Part shown: positions 59,312 through 64,000 of the stretch, piece after piece
How the letters are laid out: each line of letters starts with the position of its first letter
Position numbering within the stretch: position 1 is the stretch's first letter
NCBI RefSeq assembly: GCF_001905545.1
Contig: NZ_LIPD01000003.1
Span: forward strand, 283,147 to 347,146
Source of the DNA: Streptomyces sp. CB02056
GTDB taxonomy: Bacteria > Actinomycetota > Actinomycetes > Streptomycetales > Streptomycetaceae
Length of the DNA stretch: 64,000 nucleotides
Direction of reading: 5' to 3'
Position numbers and translations under genes: made by a program
Notes under the pieces: generated by a model
What the model saw: only the letters and a program-made list of their open reading frames with translations
Database searches by the model: none
Told to the model about the DNA's origin: nothing

Positions 59312-59728
59312 CTGGAGCTCCCCTCACGTGCCCTGGCCCCGGGGTCCCGGGCCGCCTCGTGCACCCGTGCACGATAGCCGCACCGCCGAGCGGGTCCGCC
59401 GGGGGCGGAGGGTGGCGGTCGGGGGACCGGGCAGCGGTCCCCCGGCCGCCGGCACGGGGGTGCGGCCCGCCCTGACTGCGGGAGGGCGGGCCGCACGTTT
59501 CCGGGCCGGCCGGGCCGGAGGCGCGTCCGGGGTGCGCCTACCGGTCCGGCCGGAGCCGGCCGGGCGGCCGGTTGGCACGGGGGAGCCGACCGGCCACCCG
59601 GGGTCTTCGGGTGGTACTGCTTCCTGCGGGTGGTGCGGTACTTCGGGTGGTGCTGTTCCGGGTGGGCGGCGAGCCCGGGGGGAGTCGCTCGCCGCCCACC
59701 CGGAGTCCTGGGGGGGGTGCCTCCCGGC
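59312..59728. other. 417-bp intergenic region with three hairpins
   Basis: No gene is convincing. Present are GGGGGACCG/CGGTCCCCC (59421-59443), a 14-bp stem GTGCGGCCCGCCCT with its complement (59460-59496), several GGGTGGT repeats (59597-59665) and the 16-bp stem at 59658-59703. The kinase promoter should be near 59320-59400. Confidence 0.5.
59658..59703 (-). terminator. Terminator of the ECF sigma operon
   Basis: CCGGGTGGGCGGCGAG pairs perfectly over 16 bp with CTCGCCGCCCACCCGG around a 14-nt loop, 26 bp past the stop at 59729. Confidence 0.75.
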
Positions 59729-60820
59729 CTACTGCTCGTTCCCGGGCCGGGCGGACCTGCTCGGGCGGACGTCCGACGGGGGGACGGCGCCCGGTGGGGG
59801 CACGGTCACGCCGGGCTTGCCCGGTCTGGTCCCGCTGCCGCCGCCGTCCTCGCCGTTGCCGCCGCTGTTGGCGTTGCCACGGCCTCCGTTGGCGTTGCCG
59901 TTGGCGTTGCCGTCGGCATTGCCTCCGTTGCCACCGCTGTTGGCGTTGCCGTTGCCGCCGCTGTTGGCGCTGTTCCCCTTGCCGGTGCCGCCGCGGCCGG
60001 GGTCGCCCGTCGGGGTGCCGGCGCCTTGGTGGTCGCCGTCCTCGTCGTCGAGCGCGGCCTCGCAGTAGTCCGCCACCCGGTCCGCGCCGCCGGCCGCCGT
60101 GACCAGCGGGCCGTACAGCGGATCGCCGACCAGCCGGGCCGGGCGGTCGCCCTTGGCCGTACGGTCGGTGAAGCCGGTGCAGAGGCCGAGCAGTGCGGGC
60201 GGGACGGCCGAACGGCCGCCGCGCCCCTCGGCGGAGGGGGTGCCGGGCGTCGCGGGGTCGGACGGGACGACCGCCTGCGGTCCGGCGGAGGCACTTCCGG
60301 ACGGACGGGCGGAGCCGGACGCCACGGCACCGTACGGGGCCGCACCCGCGGACGGTCCGGCCGCGGGCGAGCCCGCCGCGGGACCGGTGGCCGCGTCCTG
60401 GCCGGCGAGCGTGTGCTCCGGCGCGGACGGGCCACCGCCCAGGGCGGACGGCAGGTTGCCGGTGCCGGCGGCGACGGCGACACCGCACAGCGCGGTGGCG
60501 CCGAGCACGACGGCGGTGGCCTTCGTGCTGAAGGCCCTGGCCAGCGCGGCGGTTGCCATCGATCGTCTCCGGACGGGGGTCACTGTCGGGTCGGGCGTGA
60601 GACTCGCCTCCCGGAACGCGGCCAGGGCGGCCTCCTCCCCGGCCAGTTCGCCGGCCGTCGCGGGGGCGGCGGCCGCGGCGAGCACCCGGGCGAGCTGCCC
60701 GGGACCGCCGTCCGGTCCGGTGAGCGAGGCGTCCTGCCCGTCCGACGGGCCGCCCACGGCACCACCGAGCAGCTGCTCGGCGGCATCACGGTCGATCCGA
60801 CGGGATCGGTTGGTGCTCAT
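59729..60820 (-). CDS. Membrane anti-sigma-like protein with Asn/Gly repeat tail
   Basis: 363 aa. The start (60820) overlaps the sigma gene stop as ATGA, so translation is coupled, the usual layout for a sigma/anti-sigma pair. Residues 1-75 are cytoplasmic and helical (AFREASLTPDP); a transmembrane helix lies at about 101-117 (AVVLGATALCGVAVAAG). The outside part has Ala/Pro/Ser linkers, a middle region with two cysteines (LGLCTGFTDRT, ADYCEAALDDED) and a long Asn/Gly-rich repeat (NANSGGNGNANSGGNGGN) with a Pro-rich end. There is no ZAS zinc motif. Anti-sigma function is inferred from position and topology. Confidence 0.8.
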   Translation of the reverse strand: MSTNRSRRIDRDAAEQLLGGAVGGPSDGQDASLTGPDGGPGQLARVLAAAAAPATAGELAGEEAALAAFREASLTPDPTVTPVRRRSMATAALARAFSTKATAVVLGATALCGVAVAAGTGNLPSALGGGPSAPEHTLAGQDAATGPAAGSPAAGPSAGAAPYGAVASGSARPSGSASAGPQAVVPSDPATPGTPSAEGRGGRSAVPPALLGLCTGFTDRTAKGDRPARLVGDPLYGPLVTAAGGADRVADYCEAALDDEDGDHQGAGTPTGDPGRGGTGKGNSANSGGNGNANSGGNGGNADGNANGNANGGRGNANSGGNGEDGGGSGTRPGKPGVTVPPPGAVPPSDVRPSRSARPGNEQ

Positions 60821-61719
60821 CTCATGTCCTTCAGCGTCGCGGCCCGGCGTTCTGTCACACCCTGCGGAGAACTTTTTTTCGCGGGTTTCCCCGCGGGTCG
60901 CCCGGCGGCCTCGCCCGCGCCCACTCCGGCCGCCGCCGTGTCCGTCGTTCCGTCCACCGTTCCCTCGGCCGTTCCGGCTCCGGCGCCGCCCGTCACCCCG
61001 CCGCCCCGGGTCGCCGCCTCGCCGCTCCGGGCCGCCGGGATGCCGCCCCCGGACGCGAGCGGCTCGACCAGCTTGGCCAGCCGCCGCAGCCCCCGGTGGG
61101 CGGCCATCCGGACGCTGCCGGCCCGCTTGCCGAGCACCCGGGCGGCGCTCTCCGCGTCCAGCTCCATGACCACCCGCAGCAGCACGGCCTCGGCCTGGTC
61201 GCGCGGCAGCCGGGAGATCAGGGCCAGCGCGTCGGCGGTGCCGACCGTGGCCAGCGCCGCCCGCGCCGTGTCGTCCCCCGCCGCCAGCTCGACCAGCTGC
61301 TCGAAGGGCAGGTCGGCGACCGGACGGCGGCGCCGGGCGCGCAGGTGGTCGAGGGCGCGGTGGCGGGCGATGGTGGCGGCCCAGCCGCGGAAGCCGTCCC
61401 CGTCGCCGGAGAAGCCGCGCAGGTCGCGGGCGATCTGCAGCCAGGCCTCGGAGGCGATGTCCTCGGCGTCCTGGGCACCCTCCGGCCGACCGCCGACCAG
61501 CACCCGCAGGTAGCGCAACAGGCCCGGCTGGACGGTCCGGAACAGCAGCCGGAACGCCTCCTCGTCCCCGCCCTGCGCGGCCCGCACCGCCTCCGTCAGA
61601 TCAGGGGGAGCGGCGGCCGCCGGGCCCGGTGGCAGGCCGGCGGGTGGTACTGGTCCGGACCGGCCGACGGGGCCGTCGGTGCCCGCTCCGGGGCGCTCTG
61701 CACTCTGCACCCGCCACAT
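60817..61719 (-). CDS. ECF-subfamily RNA polymerase sigma factor
   Basis: 300 aa from the ATG at 61719. Region 2 is at about 50-115 (EAFRLLFRTVQPGLLRYLRVLVG, AQDAEDIASEAWLQIARDL, FRGWAATIARHRALDHLR); region 4 at about 150-205 (LISRLPRDQAEAVLLRVVMELDAESAARVLGKRAGSVRMAAHRGLRRL). A Gly/Ala/Thr-rich tail of 90 residues follows, longer than usual. The start could be a few codons downstream. The overlapping gene is its probable membrane anti-sigma factor; the signal is unknown. Confidence 0.9.
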   Translation of the reverse strand: MWRVQSAERPGAGTDGPVGRSGPVPPAGLPPGPAAAAPPDLTEAVRAAQGGDEEAFRLLFRTVQPGLLRYLRVLVGGRPEGAQDAEDIASEAWLQIARDLRGFSGDGDGFRGWAATIARHRALDHLRARRRRPVADLPFEQLVELAAGDDTARAALATVGTADALALISRLPRDQAEAVLLRVVMELDAESAARVLGKRAGSVRMAAHRGLRRLAKLVEPLASGGGIPAARSGEAATRGGGVTGGAGAGTAEGTVDGTTDTAAAGVGAGEAAGRPAGKPAKKSSPQGVTERRAATLKDMR

Positions 61720-62084
61720 GATGCGCCATTCGGGCGAACACTTCGGCTCCGGCCGAAGGACCGGTCCGGCCGGGGCCAAGGTCCCGAGGACTGCTGCCGT
61801 TCGCCCACGGCCCGAAGGGGCCCGCCCGGCCTACGTTGTCGGTAGGCGAAGCAGTCCGGGCCGCCGACGCCCCGGACGCCGGGTCCGCCGACGCACCCGG
61901 CCCGCCACCCGGCCCCGCCGTGCCCGAGGGCGCACGCACGACCCGTGCGGGCCCCGGTCGCACGCCCCTCCCCGGCGGTACGAGCCGTCGCGCCGGAGAC
62001 CGCCACCGGCCGGCCCGGCAGGGGCAGGGAGCCGGCACCGCCGACGCCCTCCACCGGCAGCCCGACCAGCAGGGAAAGACCGCG
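61720..62084. other. 365-bp divergent region between the ECF sigma gene and DUF4304 gene
   Basis: I see no extra gene. GCCTAC-GTTGTCG-GTAGGC (61831-61849) and CTTCGGCTCCGGCCGAAG (61740-61757) are dyads close to the sigma start and could be control sites. The region to 62050 is low-complexity GC-rich in every frame. Confidence 0.4.
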
Positions 62085-62786
62085 ATGACGACCGCCCACG
62101 AGCTCCACGAGCTCCACGCGAAGGGCCTGCGCGAGCACCTCGCCCCCGCCCTGCGCGCCCTGGGCCTCACCGGGTGGCGCCGGACCTTCAGCCTGCCGGA
62201 CGAGACCCACTGGCTGCTGCTCGGCCTGGTCGAGCGCCCCACCGCCGACCGGGTGCCCTTCACCTTCGACCTCAGCGTGGTCCGCCGCACCGACTGGACC
62301 GTCGCCGACCTCCCCGGCCACCGGCCCGACCCGCGCACCCGGTACGGCTTCGAGACCTGGCGGGCCAGGATCGGCGAGGTGCTGCCGGTCGGCGAGGACG
62401 TCTGGTGGGAGGTGCTGCCCGGGCCGCGCTGGCAGCTCCCGCTGGACGACGCCGTCGCCGCCGTCCGCCACTACGGCCTGCCCGAACTGCGGCGCCGGGC
62501 CGAGGCGGACCGCGCTCCCACCGGCGAGACGTACCTCCTCCCCACCGAGCTGGAGACGGTCAACGCCGCGCTGGAGGCCGCCTCGGTGGCCCGGGTGCGG
62601 CGCGCCGAGCTGGCCGACAAGGCCCTGCTGCTGACCGGCGCCTGGACCCGGGGCGACGGTGTCGCCCGGACCGTCCTGGCGGGTGCCGCGCGGGGCTTCC
62701 TGTCCGCCGGGGACGAGCGCTTCCGCACCGTCCGCTGCCTGGACACCCTGGGCCGCGAGCTGTGGACCTTCCCCGCCGAGGACTAG
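62085..62786 (+). CDS. DUF4304 domain-containing protein
   Basis: 233 aa from the ATG at 62085 (AGGGAAAG upstream). The N-terminal half has the DUF4304 pattern (LHELHAKGLREHLAPALRALGLTGWRRTFSL, then WLLLGLVERPTADRVPFTFDLSV). The second half, helical with many Arg, is less conserved (YGLPELRRRAEADR). Function unknown. The protein is not secreted. Confidence 0.8.
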   Translation: MTTAHELHELHAKGLREHLAPALRALGLTGWRRTFSLPDETHWLLLGLVERPTADRVPFTFDLSVVRRTDWTVADLPGHRPDPRTRYGFETWRARIGEVLPVGEDVWWEVLPGPRWQLPLDDAVAAVRHYGLPELRRRAEADRAPTGETYLLPTELETVNAALEAASVARVRRAELADKALLLTGAWTRGDGVARTVLAGAARGFLSAGDERFRTVRCLDTLGRELWTFPAED

Positions 62787-62959
62787 GGCCGCCCGGGAGC
62801 GGAAAGCCGCAGGTCGGAGGCGGTGTCACGGCGCTCACCATGACAACTGTCACGCGGATGACGCAACGGACGGCACTGCTCTGACGGAGGGTCGGACGGA
62901 AAGACTGGAGGCACGACGCGGGCAGTGGCCCGCGGCCACCAGCCGGGGAGGAACCCACC

Positions 62960-63703
62960 GTGAGCCAGACCGTCAGTGCCGCCGCCGTCACCAGCACCGT
63001 CGCCTCCCCGGTCGCCGCCGCCACCGGCGCCGCCCACGCCAAGGCCCCCAACCCGCTGGTCTCCGGGCTCCGCCCGCTCGCCCTCGACGTGGTCGCCCCG
63101 CTGGCCGGCTACTACCTGCTGCACTCGGCCCTCGGCCTGAGCGAGTTCGCCGCGCTGGCCTGGAGCACGGCCTTCCCGGCCGCCCGGACCGTCCTCGGCC
63201 TGCTGTCCGAGCGCAGGCTCAACCTGTGGGCCTCCCTGATGCTGGCCGTCAACCTGGCGGGCCTGGCGCTGACCTTCGTCACCGGCGACGCCCGGATGAT
63301 GATCGCCAAGGACGGCGGGCTGAGCGGCACCGTGGCGGTGGCGATCCTGGTCTCCGCGCTGATCGGCCGGCCGGTGATGACCCCGATGCTGATGCCCTTC
63401 GTCACCAAGGGCCGACGGGAGCGCGCCGCCGCCTGGCAGCGCCTGGTCGAGGGCCGGGCGGCCGGGTCTCGGGCCTTCCACCGCCACGAGCGCCTGTTCT
63501 CGGCCATCTGGGGCACCGCGCTGCTGGCCGAGTGCGCGGCCCGGGTGGTCGGCGCCTTCACCCTGCCGGTGTCGACCATGGCCTGGCTGTCCACCGTCTT
63601 CCTGGTCGGCGCGATCGTGGGCGGTTCGATGCTCGGTCAGATCGCGGTCGAGCCGATGGAGCGGCTGGTCGGCGCCGAGGCCGAGGCCCCGACCGCCGCC
63701 TGA
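62960..63703 (+). CDS. VC0807-like integral membrane protein
   Basis: 247 aa from the GTG at 62960 with GGGGAGGA upstream. About five to six helices between residues 40 and 230. VVAPLAGYYLLHSALGLSEFAALAWSTAFPAARTVLGLLSERRLN is the characteristic start of the VC0807 family. A soluble loop (TKGRRERAAAWQRLVEG) and GAIVGGSMLG near the end fit too. Function unknown. Confidence 0.85.
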   Translation: MSQTVSAAAVTSTVASPVAAATGAAHAKAPNPLVSGLRPLALDVVAPLAGYYLLHSALGLSEFAALAWSTAFPAARTVLGLLSERRLNLWASLMLAVNLAGLALTFVTGDARMMIAKDGGLSGTVAVAILVSALIGRPVMTPMLMPFVTKGRRERAAAWQRLVEGRAAGSRAFHRHERLFSAIWGTALLAECAARVVGAFTLPVSTMAWLSTVFLVGAIVGGSMLGQIAVEPMERLVGAEAEAPTAA

Positions 63704-63841
63704 GCGGGCGGCCACTCCTCCCGCCTCCTTCTCTGAACAGCCGGTTCCGAGGACTCGAACAGCGAGGAACCATCCGGATCTCCCGGGAGTCGTTCATAAC
63801 GAGGGGGTAACGGGACCCCCGACGAGGAAACGGGGAGCCCC

Positions 63842-64000
63842 ATGAACCGGACGACGCACGCGCCGAGCAGTACCGAGGACCGCACGCTCGTCTGGGACGG
63901 CTGCCTGAACGTCCGCGACCTGGGCGGACTGCCCACCGCCTCCGGCCGGCTCACCGCCCGGGGCGCGATAGTCCGGGCGGACAACCTGGACCGCCTCACC
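63842..64000 (+). CDS. Tyrosine-protein phosphatase, 5' end only (cut by window edge)
   Basis: 53 codons from the ATG at 63842 (GGGGAG upstream), open to the end of the window. VWDGCLNVRDLGGLPTASGRLTARGAIVRADNLDRLT is the N-terminal signature of Y_phosphatase3 (PtpB-type) enzymes. The catalytic Cys loop lies outside the window, so activity cannot be judged. Confidence 0.85.
   Translation, partial: MNRTTHAPSSTEDRTLVWDGCLNVRDLGGLPTASGRLTARGAIVRADNLDRLT

Noticed and set aside
59540..59700. Extra coding region in the GGGTGGT repeat zone
   Set aside because: All frames are repetitive and lack a start signal; the hairpin at 59658 explains the strongest structure.
61836..62084. Upstream extension of the DUF4304 protein
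   Set aside because: An open frame exists back to 61836 but is Pro/Arg/Gly low-complexity, with no start signal; ATG 62085 has a ribosome binding site.

Overview
The window is high-GC actinobacterial DNA (roughly 70-75 % G+C by eye), with GTG starts, AGGAGG-type ribosome binding sites and long GC-rich hairpin terminators. The order rlmB-cysS-(PPOX)-ispF-ispD-carD-lipoprotein-phoP-phoR-phoU, followed by gpmA and mshA, matches the conserved chromosome core I know from Streptomyces. I therefore assign it to Streptomycetaceae (Streptomyces or Kitasatospora). I see no tRNA, rRNA, CRISPR array, prophage or intact insertion sequence.

Region 1 (1-20 kb) is core. It holds a truncated DoxX membrane protein, rlmB, cysS, a PPOX-fold flavoprotein, ispF/ispD (MEP isoprenoid pathway), carD, a lipoprotein, and the PhoR-PhoP phosphate regulators divergent from phoU across a PHO box. 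A Cys-rich metallothionein-like peptide then faces an LPMO gene that carries a DasR-like site. After these come gpmA, an MFS pump, mshA-ybjN (mycothiol), a methyltransferase, a macrodomain protein and a receiver-PP2C phosphatase.

Region 2 (20-34 kb) holds a DUF2516/HbhA-like/XRE operon, a hydrolase, and a run of minus-strand genes: an SNF2 helicase, a 66-aa protein, an ECF41 sigma factor and an unusual MerR-sliding-clamp fusion. YceI, a LysR-MFS divergent pair, a second macrodomain protein, a GNAT enzyme and a TetR regulator with paired operators follow.

Region 3 (34-48 kb) has secreted and membrane functions: an Eis-like acetyltransferase, a PIN-like protein tail-to-tail with an NlpC/P60 hydrolase, a ThrE-type exporter and a DedA protein. 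It also contains a two-gene set encoding an HSP90 paralogue and a large repeat protein, which is the most system-like unexplained unit in the window.

Region 4 (48-64 kb) has a double-TetR regulator divergent from an acyl-CoA dehydrogenase and a TetR/QacA-type pair with a strong shared operator. Further on are TatA, a potassium channel, an inverted pair of perfect DnaA boxes, a VOC-domain remnant, a Ser/Thr kinase, an ECF sigma gene overlapping a membrane protein gene by ATGA, and the start of a tyrosine phosphatase gene cut by the window edge. Most of the regulatory architecture is in divergent intergenic regions, where clear palindromes are visible.
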